Shown here in pieces: positions 9,903-17,717 of a stretch of 64,000 nucleotides of DNA. The notes under the pieces were generated by a model. The model did not search any database. It was not told the origin of the DNA and saw only the letters and a list, made by a program, of their open reading frames with translations. The position numbers and the translations under genes were made by a program. Where the stretch lies: assembly GCA_031553655.1 (NCBI GenBank), contig JAVBLG010000101.1:1-64000 (forward strand), written 5' to 3'. This stretch comes from JAVBLG01 sp031553655 (GTDB taxonomy: Bacteria; Desulfobacterota; Desulfovibrionia; Desulfovibrionales; Desulfovibrionaceae). Each line of letters starts with the position of its first letter. The first letter of the stretch is position 1.

Positions 9903-9908
9903 GATGAT

Positions 9909-11147
9909 CTACCTCATTTCCGGCCTGGAAGCCTTAGTTGCAACGCCAGTAACACCAGAGACATTGCTTTGCAGCGGAACGCCTCTGACAAGCTTTCCCG
10001 CCACGGCTTTTTGTAGCCCTTCCACCACCAGGAGCTCGCCGGAAGACAAGCCGGATCTGACGATCCAGCGACTACGGAAAGCACGTTCAAGTTCAATGTC
10101 GCGCCGTACTATTTTGAAAAGATCGTCGCCGGATTCGTCTTTTTCGAGCAGAAAGACAAAATGGCCTCCCGAACCGTTTGGAAGCACGCTGGCCTGGGGA
10201 ATGAGCACGGCCTTGTCCAGCGCCCCTTCTTCTATGGTCGCTTTCACATACATGCCCGGCAGCAGCAGGCCATCATGGTTGTTGAAAATCGCGCGCAAGG
10301 TGACGCTTCCGGTCGTTTGTCCGACAGAAATTTCAGAGAACAACAAATCACCTTGTATCCACTCAGGATTGTCGGCTTTATGATCGCCTGTAACGCGCGT
10401 GTAGGGCGAGCCGTCTTCCAAGGTAAGGCGCACCTTCGCCGCGCTGCCGTTGGGCGACATTTTCCCTTGGGCCATGGCGCGGCGCAGACGGATGGTGTCC
10501 GCGCTGGACTGCGTGATGTTCACATAAACGCGGTCAGTTTGTTGAATGACGGCGAGCGCCGCAGGCTGGCTGGCCGTAACCAGCGCTCCGGGCGTCACGG
10601 AAGACGCGCCGATGCGGCCTGAAACTGGCGCTTTGATCTGCGTATAGGCAAGATTGATGGCGGCTGATTCCAGTTCCGATTTGGCTCCCGCAATGCGCGC
10701 CCGCGCCTGCCCGTGATCAGAAATGGCTTTGTCCAACTCCCGCTGACTGATAGCGTTGGTTTTTATTAAGCTTCTGCAGCGTTTTTCCAACAAGGCTACA
10801 GCCGTAACATTGGCCTCCGCCTCCGTGAGAGCGGCTTTAGCGGTATCATACGCGGCGCGGTACATTGCCGGGTCAATTTGGTACAACACCTGCCCCTTGA
10901 CAACATCGGCCCCTTCTTCAAAGAGGCGTTCAAGGATAATGCCGTCCGCCTGCGGCCTTACCTCGGATAGTACGAGTGCTGAAATCCTGCCCGGCAAACT
11001 ATTGGTCAAGGTTATGCGCTCCTCCGGTACGCTGGCGTAACGAACTTCCTCCGGTTCCGCTTGTGAATGGCTTTCTTCACCACATCCGGTTGCCGGTAAA
11101 ATCATAAGAAGCAGCAGAGCCGTTTTCACCACGTTTTGTAACCTCAT
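9909..11147 (-). CDS. RND efflux periplasmic adaptor (membrane fusion protein, AcrA/MexA type)
   Basis: 412 residues from the ATG at 11147, chosen because GAGGGG lies 5-6 bases upstream. The N-terminus is a lipoprotein signal 'LLLLMILPATGC' with Cys22 as the lipidation site. The order is typical: a half lipoyl motif 'EVRPQADGIILERLFEEGADVVKGQVLYQID', a coiled-coil hairpin (about residues 85-150), the second lipoyl half 'IKAPVSGRIGASSVTPGALV', then beta-barrel and membrane-proximal domains. It bridges the RND pump and an outer-membrane channel. It forms a two-gene operon with the pump. Frames reading further upstream of 11147 overlap the regulator's operator and lack a ribosome site. Confidence 0.94.
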   Translation of the reverse strand: MRLQNVVKTALLLLMILPATGCGEESHSQAEPEEVRYASVPEERITLTNSLPGRISALVLSEVRPQADGIILERLFEEGADVVKGQVLYQIDPAMYRAAYDTAKAALTEAEANVTAVALLEKRCRSLIKTNAISQRELDKAISDHGQARARIAGAKSELESAAINLAYTQIKAPVSGRIGASSVTPGALVTASQPAALAVIQQTDRVYVNITQSSADTIRLRRAMAQGKMSPNGSAAKVRLTLEDGSPYTRVTGDHKADNPEWIQGDLLFSEISVGQTTGSVTLRAIFNNHDGLLLPGMYVKATIEEGALDKAVLIPQASVLPNGSGGHFVFLLEKDESGDDLFKIVRRDIELERAFRSRWIVRSGLSSGELLVVEGLQKAVAGKLVRGVPLQSNVSGVTGVATKASRPEMR

Positions 11148-11228
11148 GACATCCCCTCGGTGTTTTTCTGCCACCCCCGCGCCATGAAGAACGGTAACGG
11201 TGGCTTGCAAATTCATGTGAATAATGAG

Positions 11229-11259
11229 AGGATAAAGTATTGTGTAACCCAATAGTCAA
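11229..11259 (-). promoter_or_regulatory. MerR-type promoter/operator of the efflux operon
   Basis: On the minus strand, -35 TTGACT (11259-11254) and -10 TATCCT (11234-11229) are 19 bases apart. That over-long spacer is the hallmark of MerR-activated promoters. An inverted repeat TATTG-N7-CAATA (11238-11254) lies within the spacer. The divergent regulator gene starts 12 bases away. Confidence 0.7.
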
Positions 11260-11270
11260 TAAGTTTCGTC

Positions 11271-12089
11271 ATGAATCGGAAAAAATTTTTGACTACCGGC
11301 GAATTCGCCGCGCTGTGTAAGACCACCAAGGAAACGGTGTTCCATTATGACCGGCAAAACCTGCTCAAACCGAGATATGTTTCGGAAAATGGCTACAGGC
11401 GCTATGCTGCGGATCAATTTTTTGATTTCGACCTAATTACGACGCTCAAAGACGCGGGCAGTTCGTTGAAAGAAATCAAGGAGCACCTTGTTAATAAGGA
11501 CGGAACAAAATTTTTATCATTGCTTGAGGAAAAGCACCTTGTCATCAAAAAGGAACGTGAAAGATTGGCTCAGCGCGAGACTATGCTTCAAAATATGATT
11601 ATTTGCACACGAGAAGCATTAGATTTTGAATATGATAAATTTATGATACAGGATCATAGTGAAGAGCATTTAGAAGCTTTTCCAATGGATGCTTCTCCGC
11701 TGGATGATAAGTCTGAGTTTGTTCCACGCTTTGCTGAATATTTTGAATTCTACCGAGCGCAGGAGCGAGTACCACTCCTTCCATTCGGCTTTATTTTAGG
11801 TGAAGAGGATGTTTTGCAGGAACAATTGCAGGGAAGATATTTTTTCAGCAAAGCTACGCGTTCAACGCCGCGCTCTCTATTGCACCTCAAACCGAAAGGA
11901 AAATATGCGGTTATTGCCCATCAGGGAACTGGACAAACACATAATGAAGTCTTTGAAAGGCTATTGCGAAAAGCCAAAGCCGCAAATCTGACTGTTGCGG
12001 GTGATGCGTATGTTTACGACATGATGAGCGATGTCTTTCATGGATTAGACGAGAGCTACGCAGCAAAATATTGTATCCAGATAAAATAA
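11271..12089 (+). CDS. MerR-family transcriptional regulator with C-terminal effector-binding domain
   Basis: 272 residues. The N-terminal winged helix 'LTTGEFAALCKTTKETVFHYDRQNLLKP' is followed by 'GYRRYAADQFFDFDLITTLKDAG', then a dimerisation helix (about 85-125). The rest (130-272) looks like a GyrI/BmrR-type small-molecule pocket as in multidrug-sensing MerR proteins. It is divergent from the RND operon, and the putative operator lies between the two genes, so it probably activates the pump when it binds a drug-like ligand. The ligand is unknown. The 3' end abuts the ISL3 transposase remnant, but the reading frame looks complete. Confidence 0.87.
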   Translation: MNRKKFLTTGEFAALCKTTKETVFHYDRQNLLKPRYVSENGYRRYAADQFFDFDLITTLKDAGSSLKEIKEHLVNKDGTKFLSLLEEKHLVIKKERERLAQRETMLQNMIICTREALDFEYDKFMIQDHSEEHLEAFPMDASPLDDKSEFVPRFAEYFEFYRAQERVPLLPFGFILGEEDVLQEQLQGRYFFSKATRSTPRSLLHLKPKGKYAVIAHQGTGQTHNEVFERLLRKAKAANLTVAGDAYVYDMMSDVFHGLDESYAAKYCIQIK

Positions 12090-12885
12090 TTGAAAATGCA
12101 GAAGCAACGCAAGTTGGATATTTTTTCTGTGGGGCCAGACCTGGTTCGTCGAGCTTTTTGCATACTTCAGAAAGATGTTGGTTTATCAGTCTGATAACGT
12201 GGAATCTGTCTGAAACTATACGCGCATTTGGGAACCATTTTTCCACCATGCTTCGGTAGGCGGAATTCATATTTATGCAAACTACCCGCACCCGTTCTCT
12301 ACCTTTCAAGGAACGTAAAAACGACTCCAGTTCAGCAGCGCTTTTGCCCAGAGTCACATCAAAAATACGGTGTTTGCCAAGATCGCAAAAAGTGGTTGAA
12401 AAGCCCTGCTTACGGGTAAAGCGGTGCTCATCAATGCCGAGCATACGCGGACAGGGCCTGTCTTTCCAATGACTGGCCTCGTGCTTCATCATCTGGTGGT
12501 AATACCGTTCCACACTTGCCGTGCCAATGTTGTTCTCAACGGCAATATCCTTGCAGGTGTAACCCTTGTTATAAGACCGGAAAATATTGCTTTTTAAAAG
12601 CTCGGTCGTTCTGCTCCAGAGTTTTACTCCCGGCAGGCGGGTATTAAAATACCGCCCGCAGCCGCGGCATATATGCTTGTGGCATTTGACCTTGAGAGTG
12701 GATGGGCCTTCCCTCAAAGGAATATTTTTTATAAAGCGCCAGAATGTGTCTTTGATGCGTGCCTCATCCCCTCCACAGTCAGGACAAATGGCCTTGCCCA
12801 CAAAGCGAACCTCAAAAATTATGGGCGATACGCTCACTACCTTTTCAATTGTAAAATCAGGCAGACCAATTACAATGCGTTCCAC
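12090..12885 (-). mobile_element. ISL3-family transposase remnant (3' truncated)
   Basis: The N-terminal 265 or so residues of an ISL3 transposase: a zinc-finger region 'CPDCGGDEARI ... CRGCGRYFNTRLPG', an HTH region, then the DDE core start 'MLGIDEHRFTRKQGFSTT' and 'ARIVSDRFHVIRLINQHL'. ISL3 transposases normally run to 400-430 residues. Here homology fades after 'KKLDEPGLAPQKKYP' and the frame continues only as antisense of the regulator gene. The C-terminal DDE Glu region is therefore missing and the element cannot be active. One end abuts the merR-like stop codon, the other the truncated nuclease gene. Confidence 0.85.
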
Positions 12886-12929
12886 AGGGCTTTACTCCTT
12901 TCTTTGGTCGGAAAAAAGTATTGCCCTGA

Positions 12930-12959
12930 GGGCATGCCAAGGTCAAATTTGGCATGCCC
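12930..12959. repeat. Inverted repeat next to ISL3 remnant
   Basis: GGGCATGCCAA (12930-12940) and its exact complement (12949-12959) are separated by 8 bases. The repeat lies between the transposase start and the broken nuclease gene. It could be part of the element's end or a read-through-blocking hairpin. Confidence 0.55.
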
Positions 12960-12961
12960 GC

Positions 12962-13245
12962 TTTAGTTGATTTCTGCTGCCAGCCCCTGTCTTTGATGGA
13001 GAGCCTTCTACCACCACATCATGACCCAATAAAAATTCCTTTGCCATATCGGCGGACTCCCGGCCGAAATCTTGCCCTATTTCGGGGCTGTCCACTCCAT
13101 AGAGACGAATTTTAATCACTTGCCCGTCATCGTAGCGCACGCGCATGGTGTCGCCGTCATGGATATGTACGACCTTGGCCGCAATCCGCTTTTCCGCTGT
13201 TTCTGCTTTTAAGTTATTGCTAATATATTTAGCATACAAAGACAT
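12962..13245 (-). pseudogene. Thermonuclease (SNase)-like gene, 3' truncated by IS remnant
   Basis: From ATG 13245 the protein starts 'MSLYAKYISNNL' and contains the first half of a staphylococcal-nuclease fold: 'AAKVVHIHDGDTMRV' (the Asp of the calcium site), 'IKIRLYGVDSPEIGQ' (the Arg-x-x-x-x-Asp active-site strand) and 'ESADMAKEFLLG'. After 'HDVVVE' the homology stops and the remaining residues are unrelated, running into the ISL3-side inverted repeat. The C-terminal half with the second catalytic Arg is lost. The start lies 24 bases from the divergent XRE gene. Confidence 0.75.
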
Positions 13246-13269
13246 AAAAAAACGCCAATAATCCTTGGC

Positions 13270-13524
13270 ATGGAAGAACACCTCACAGCAAGTTTCGGCG
13301 CTCTGCTTAAAACCCTGCGCACAGAGCGGCGCATTTCCCAACAAAAGTTGGCGGAAGCGGCCGGTGTGGAGCGCAATTACATATATTACCTGGAAAAAGG
13401 CTCTTCCGAACCCACGCTTGGCGTGCTTGTGGGGCTGGCATCCGGCCTCGGACTCTCATTTTCTGAGTTTGCCGCAATGATTGAGAAAACGCTCAGAGAT
13501 GCTAATAATATTCAGCATGGATAA
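13270..13524 (+). CDS. XRE-family HTH regulator (possible R-M controller)
   Basis: 84 residues, almost entirely one Cro/CI helix-turn-helix: 'LKTLRTERRISQQKLAEAAGVERNYIYYLEKGSSEPTLGVLVGLASGLGLS'. The size and fold match C-proteins that time expression of restriction-modification operons, and it sits 108 bases upstream of hsdM in the same direction. Control of hsd is an inference from position. The palindrome at 13605-13621 is a possible target. No strong ribosome site is seen before ATG 13270. Confidence 0.8.
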   Translation: MEEHLTASFGALLKTLRTERRISQQKLAEAAGVERNYIYYLEKGSSEPTLGVLVGLASGLGLSFSEFAAMIEKTLRDANNIQHG

Positions 13525-13604
13525 AATCAACACGCCGCGTCAAGCAAATCTGGTTGCCAGCCGCGCTTTCCTTGACTTTATACCACCCCCTATCTAAAGC
13601 TAGT

Positions 13605-13623
13605 CCTGAATATTTTTCAGGAG
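13605..13623 (+). promoter_or_regulatory. Hairpin/palindrome overlapping the hsdM ribosome site
   Basis: CCTGAA (13605-13610) pairs with TTCAGG (13616-13621) across a 5-base loop. The 3' arm overlaps the AGGAG at 13619-13623 that serves the ATG at 13633. It could act as a protein operator or as an RNA structure limiting methylase translation. A weak -35 TTGACT (13572-13577) lies upstream. Confidence 0.45.
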
Positions 13624-13632
13624 TTGGTTTTT

Positions 13633-15471
13633 ATGACCCATCAGGAACTTTCGTCCTTTATCTGGGCTGTGGCTGATTTGCTGCGCGGAGACTACAAGCA
13701 GTCCGAATACGGCAGAGTGATTCTGCCGTTCACCGTGCTGCGCCGCCTCGACTGTGTGCTTGAACCCACCAAGCAGGCAGTGCTTGCGGAGTATGCCTCG
13801 CGCAAGAACAGTGATGCGGCGCTTGCCCCCTTTCTGCTGCGCGCGGCTAAGCAGACTTTCTACAATACTTCTCCGTACGACCTGAAGGCGATAACCGGCG
13901 ACCAGGATCATATTCGTGAAAATCTTTTCGATTATATAAGAAGCTTCTCCGCTGAAGCGCGGGATATTTTCGAACGCTTCGACTTCTATTCCCAGCTGGA
14001 GCGTCTGGCCAAGGCCAACCTGCTCTACATGGTCACGGAAAAATTCGCCACCATAGATTTGCACCCGGACAAGGTGGATAACTCCCAGATGGGGCTGGCC
14101 TTTGAAGAGCTTATTCGTAAATTTGCCGAGCTTTCCAACGAAACGGCCGGGGAGCACTTTACCCCGCGCGAAGTCATCCGCCTCATGGTGAATCTGCTTT
14201 TTATCGAGGACGACGACGCCCTGAGACCAGGCAAGGCCGTTGTGCGCACCATTTACGACCCGGCAGCCGGAACCGGCGGCATGCTCTCCGTGGCCGGAGA
14301 ATATCTTGAAGAACACAACCCCAAGGCCCGCCTGACAATGTTCGGGCAGGAACTTAATGACGAGTCCTACGCCATTTGCAAGGCCGACATGCTGATCAAG
14401 GGACAGGACGTGGCCAACATTGTGGCCGGCAACACTCTCTCCGACGACGGGCACCCCGGCAAAAAATTTGACTTTATGCTGTCCAATCCTCCTTTTGGGG
14501 TGGACTGGAAGAAAGTGGAAAAGGAAATCCGCAAGGAACACGAAAGCAAAGGCTTTGAAGGGCGTTTCGGCCCAGGCCTGCCCCGCGTGTCTGACGGCTC
14601 CATGCTGTTTCTGCTGCATCTGATCAGCAAAATGCGCCCGCTTAAGGATGGGGGAGCCAGGTTCGGCATTGTTCTTAACGGCTCGCCTCTCTTTACCGGC
14701 GCGGCCGGTTCCGGAGAAAGTGAAATACGCCGTTATGTTCTGGAAAATGATCTGCTGGAAGCCATTATCGCCCTGCCCACCGACATGTTCTACAACACGG
14801 GCATTTCCACCTATATATGGATACTCACCAACAAAAAGCCCGAGGCGCGCAAGGGCAAAGTGCAGCTTATTGATGCCTCGTCATTCTGGCAAAAAATGCG
14901 CAAGTCTCTTGGCAGCAAGCGCAAGGAGCTTTCCGATGCGCATATTGAAGACATAACCAGAGTGTTCGGCAATTTCGGCGAAGCCAGTTTGGCCACAGTG
15001 CTCAATGGCGACGGCAAGGAAGCGAGCAGGGCTATTGTTTACCAGGGCCAGACGCCCCTGGAGGCTCCAGAGGGCTGCAAGCTCAAGCTGGCTCCGCTCT
15101 CACGCATTTTCTCCAATGAGGCTTTCGGCTTCAGGACCATCACCGTGGAACAGCCCATGCACGATGAAGATGGCAATATAGCCTATCACAGCAAGGGCAA
15201 GCTCAAAGGCAAGCCAATCGCCCTTACTTCAAAGCGCGATACGGAAAATGTGCCGCTCACCGAGGATATTCACGAATATTTCAAGCGCGAAGTGCTGCCC
15301 CATGTGCCGGACGCCTGGATTGACGAGGATAAAACCAAGATTGGTTATGAAATTCCCTTTAACCGCCACTTTTATGTTTTCGAACCGCCGCGCGACCTGT
15401 CCGAGATAGATGCCGACCTTAAAGCTGTGAGCGAACGGATTATGAATATGCTGAAGGGGCTGAATATATGA
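13633..15471 (+). CDS. hsdM: Type I restriction-modification methyltransferase subunit HsdM
   Basis: 612 residues, an N6-adenine methylase. The N-terminal helical domain starts '[19 protein letters not shown]'. Motif I 'DPAAGTGGM' is at about residue 209 and motif IV 'NPPFG' at about 285. The start is the ATG at 13633, 9 bases after AGGAG; a TTG at 13624 in the same frame sits directly on the ribosome site. It forms the M2S modification enzyme with HsdS and the restriction complex with HsdR, methylating host sites and protecting DNA. The stop overlaps the hsdS start (ATGA), so the two are translationally coupled. It is intact and first of five tightly spaced genes. Confidence 0.97.
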   Translation: MTHQELSSFIWAVADLLRGDYKQSEYGRVILPFTVLRRLDCVLEPTKQAVLAEYASRKNSDAALAPFLLRAAKQTFYNTSPYDLKAITGDQDHIRENLFDYIRSFSAEARDIFERFDFYSQLERLAKANLLYMVTEKFATIDLHPDKVDNSQMGLAFEELIRKFAELSNETAGEHFTPREVIRLMVNLLFIEDDDALRPGKAVVRTIYDPAAGTGGMLSVAGEYLEEHNPKARLTMFGQELNDESYAICKADMLIKGQDVANIVAGNTLSDDGHPGKKFDFMLSNPPFGVDWKKVEKEIRKEHESKGFEGRFGPGLPRVSDGSMLFLLHLISKMRPLKDGGARFGIVLNGSPLFTGAAGSGESEIRRYVLENDLLEAIIALPTDMFYNTGISTYIWILTNKKPEARKGKVQLIDASSFWQKMRKSLGSKRKELSDAHIEDITRVFGNFGEASLATVLNGDGKEASRAIVYQGQTPLEAPEGCKLKLAPLSRIFSNEAFGFRTITVEQPMHDEDGNIAYHSKGKLKGKPIALTSKRDTENVPLTEDIHEYFKREVLPHVPDAWIDEDKTKIGYEIPFNRHFYVFEPPRDLSEIDADLKAVSERIMNMLKGLNI

Positions 15472-16757
15472 ACTGGCCCCGTTATCCTGAATATAAAGAC
15501 AGCGGTGTGGAGTGGCTGGGGGAAGTGCCGGTGGGGTGGGAAGTCTTACCTTTGAAGCGGTTTATTAGCATGAAAAGCGGAGAGCAAATATCTGCGGATA
15601 ATATACAAGCAGAAGGAGATTATCCCGTATATGGCGGAAATGGCTTGCGCGGCTATACAGACAAATATACCCATGAAGGCTTTTATCCACTAATTGGTAG
15701 ACAAGGAGCACTATGTGGAAATATCAACTACGCGTCAGGAAAGTTTTGGCCCTCAGAACATGCTGTAGTCGTTTTTCCTAAGTTAGAATTGAATATTCTC
15801 TGGCTGGGTAATCTGTTAAAAACAATGAATCTTGGGCAGTATTCCATTGCTTCCGCGCAACCAGGGCTAGCCGTAGAAGCCATATCACAGAGATATGCCC
15901 CTTTTCTTCCTCATGTTGAGCAACAATCTATCGCAGCATTCCTTGAACACGAAACCACAAAAATAGACTCTCTGATTGCTGAGCAGGAAAAGCTCATTAC
16001 CCTGCTCACGGAAAAACGTCAGGCCGTCATTTCCCATGCCGTCACCAAAGGCCTTGATCCTGATGCCCTCATGAAGGATTTCGGTGTGGAGTGGTTGGGT
16101 ATGGTTCCAGAAGAGTGGGAAATCTTACCATTGCGACATATCGTATCTGGTATAGAATCTGGTACTAGCGTAAATGCTGAAGATAGACCTGCGGATACAG
16201 ACGAGCTTGGAGTATTGAAAACAAGTTGTGTATATACAGGTACGTTTGTCTACACCGAAAATAAGTCTGTTTTACCTGAAGAATATGACAGAGTAAGTTG
16301 TCCTCTAAAAAAAAATACGATAATAGTCAGCAGAATGAATACCCCTGATTTGGTTGGAGCGGCAGGATTTGTAGCTGAACAATACTCAAATATTTTTTTA
16401 CCTGATCGATTATGGCAAGTTACGTGTTGCACAATAGCGAACCCAGTATTTATCTATATTTATATGCAAACAAACGGCTATAGGTCTCAAGTAAAATCTG
16501 TTTGTTCTGGAACTAGTTCATCCATGCAAAATCTTTCGCAAGATCAATTTAGAGATTTTGTTTTGGCACTCCCTCCTTTATCTGAACAACAAGCCATCGT
16601 CGCCCACCTCGATTCCGAAACCGCCAAAATCGACGCTCTCATGGCCGAAGCTCGCAAAGCCGTCGAGCTTCTCAAAGAGCGCCGTAGCGCTCTCATTTCC
16701 GCCGCCGTAACCGGCAAGATAGACGTGCGCGGCTTCAAACTTCCGGAGGCTGTATGA
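15468..16757 (+). CDS. hsdS: Type I restriction-modification specificity subunit HsdS
   Basis: 429 residues with the usual two-fold layout. Target-recognition domain 1 follows '[20 protein letters not shown]', then the central conserved helix '[26 protein letters not shown]'. Domain 2 follows '[18 protein letters not shown]', then the C-terminal helix '[20 protein letters not shown]'. The two recognition domains define a bipartite DNA site that cannot be read from sequence. The recognition domains are AT-richer than the flanking repeats, as expected for exchangeable segments. It overlaps hsdM upstream and the next gene downstream by 4 bases each. Confidence 0.95.
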   Translation: MNWPRYPEYKDSGVEWLGEVPVGWEVLPLKRFISMKSGEQISADNIQAEGDYPVYGGNGLRGYTDKYTHEGFYPLIGRQGALCGNINYASGKFWPSEHAVVVFPKLELNILWLGNLLKTMNLGQYSIASAQPGLAVEAISQRYAPFLPHVEQQSIAAFLEHETTKIDSLIAEQEKLITLLTEKRQAVISHAVTKGLDPDALMKDFGVEWLGMVPEEWEILPLRHIVSGIESGTSVNAEDRPADTDELGVLKTSCVYTGTFVYTENKSVLPEEYDRVSCPLKKNTIIVSRMNTPDLVGAAGFVAEQYSNIFLPDRLWQVTCCTIANPVFIYIYMQTNGYRSQVKSVCSGTSSSMQNLSQDQFRDFVLALPPLSEQQAIVAHLDSETAKIDALMAEARKAVELLKERRSALISAAVTGKIDVRGFKLPEAV

Positions 16758-17713
16758 GCGATATAAAATTGTTCCGTTTTTCCGCCGATGCCGCCGAAGA
16801 GCTGGCCGGGCGTTCCGCCCTGGTGGAGCGTGAGTTGCACGGCCTTATGGAAAAGCACATGGAGTGCTTCCTCGGCATTCGCTTTGTGGCCCATGAATAC
16901 AGCACCGGCTCCAACCACCGGGGGCGTATTGACTCTTTAGGCCTGGATGAAAACTGCTGCCCGGTCATAATTGAATACAAACGGCACAGCAATGAAAACG
17001 TCATCAACCAGGGCCTGTATTATCTCGACTGGCTGCTGGATCATAAGGCCGAGTTCAAACTTCTGGTTATGGAGCATTTCAGCAAGGACATTGCCGACGA
17101 TATAGAATGGGACGGCACGCGCGTGCTTTGCGTAGCCGGAGATTTTACCAAGTTTGACGAGCATGCCATAGCCCAGATCGGCAGAAATATTGAATTGATT
17201 CGCTACAAGTATTTTGCTGCTGATCTGCTGATGTTGGAATGGTTGAACCCGGCCAGCGGCGAAGCCAAAGGGACTGCACGCAAACACGTCTCGCGGGTGG
17301 ATGTCGCGGAAATTCAGGACGACTCCAACAATGAAGTGCAAGCGGATAAAAATGATAAGCCCGTCCGTAACCTTGATTGGCATATACAAACCATGTCTCA
17401 AACATTGCGTCCTCTTTACGATGACTTGACCTCTTTTATCCTGTCTCTGGGAGATGATGTAAATGTGAAAGAGCTTAGGTTATATATCGCCTTTACCCGC
17501 CTGAAGAATTTTGTCTGTCTGCTGCCCATGAAAGGCGGCCTGAAGCTGTGGGTAAAGCTCAACCCCGATACCGTAACCCTGGAAAAAGATTTTTGCCGCG
17601 ACGTGCGCGACACCGGGCATTGGGGCACCGGCGACCTTGAAGTTTATATCCGCAACCGCGCTGATCTGGAAAAAGCAAAGCCGCTCATCGAACGCGCCTA
17701 CCAGGAGAGTTGA
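16754..17713 (+). CDS. PD-(D/E)XK-like nuclease domain + DUF5655 protein embedded in the hsd operon
   Basis: 319 residues. The N-terminal half carries 'RGRIDSLGLDENCCPVIIEYKRH', which fits a D-x(n)-E-x-K metal-nuclease core as in NucS/restriction-type folds. The C-terminal part (from about residue 205) matches DUF5655 ('HIQTMSQTLRPLYDDLTSFI ... RLKNFVCLLPMKGGLKLWVKLNP'). Such proteins occur in Type I R-M operons but their role is not established. It overlaps hsdS by 4 bases and is followed 4 bases later by the hsdR start, so it is produced with the R-M subunits. It may process DNA or modulate the complex; that is inference. Confidence 0.75.
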   Translation: MSDIKLFRFSADAAEELAGRSALVERELHGLMEKHMECFLGIRFVAHEYSTGSNHRGRIDSLGLDENCCPVIIEYKRHSNENVINQGLYYLDWLLDHKAEFKLLVMEHFSKDIADDIEWDGTRVLCVAGDFTKFDEHAIAQIGRNIELIRYKYFAADLLMLEWLNPASGEAKGTARKHVSRVDVAEIQDDSNNEVQADKNDKPVRNLDWHIQTMSQTLRPLYDDLTSFILSLGDDVNVKELRLYIAFTRLKNFVCLLPMKGGLKLWVKLNPDTVTLEKDFCRDVRDTGHWGTGDLEVYIRNRADLEKAKPLIERAYQES

Positions 17714-17717
17714 CGCC

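Noticed and set aside
17637..17717. Upstream extension of HsdR by 27 residues
   Set aside because: The extension lies inside the preceding gene in another phase and lacks a ribosome site; the GTG at 17718 has one.
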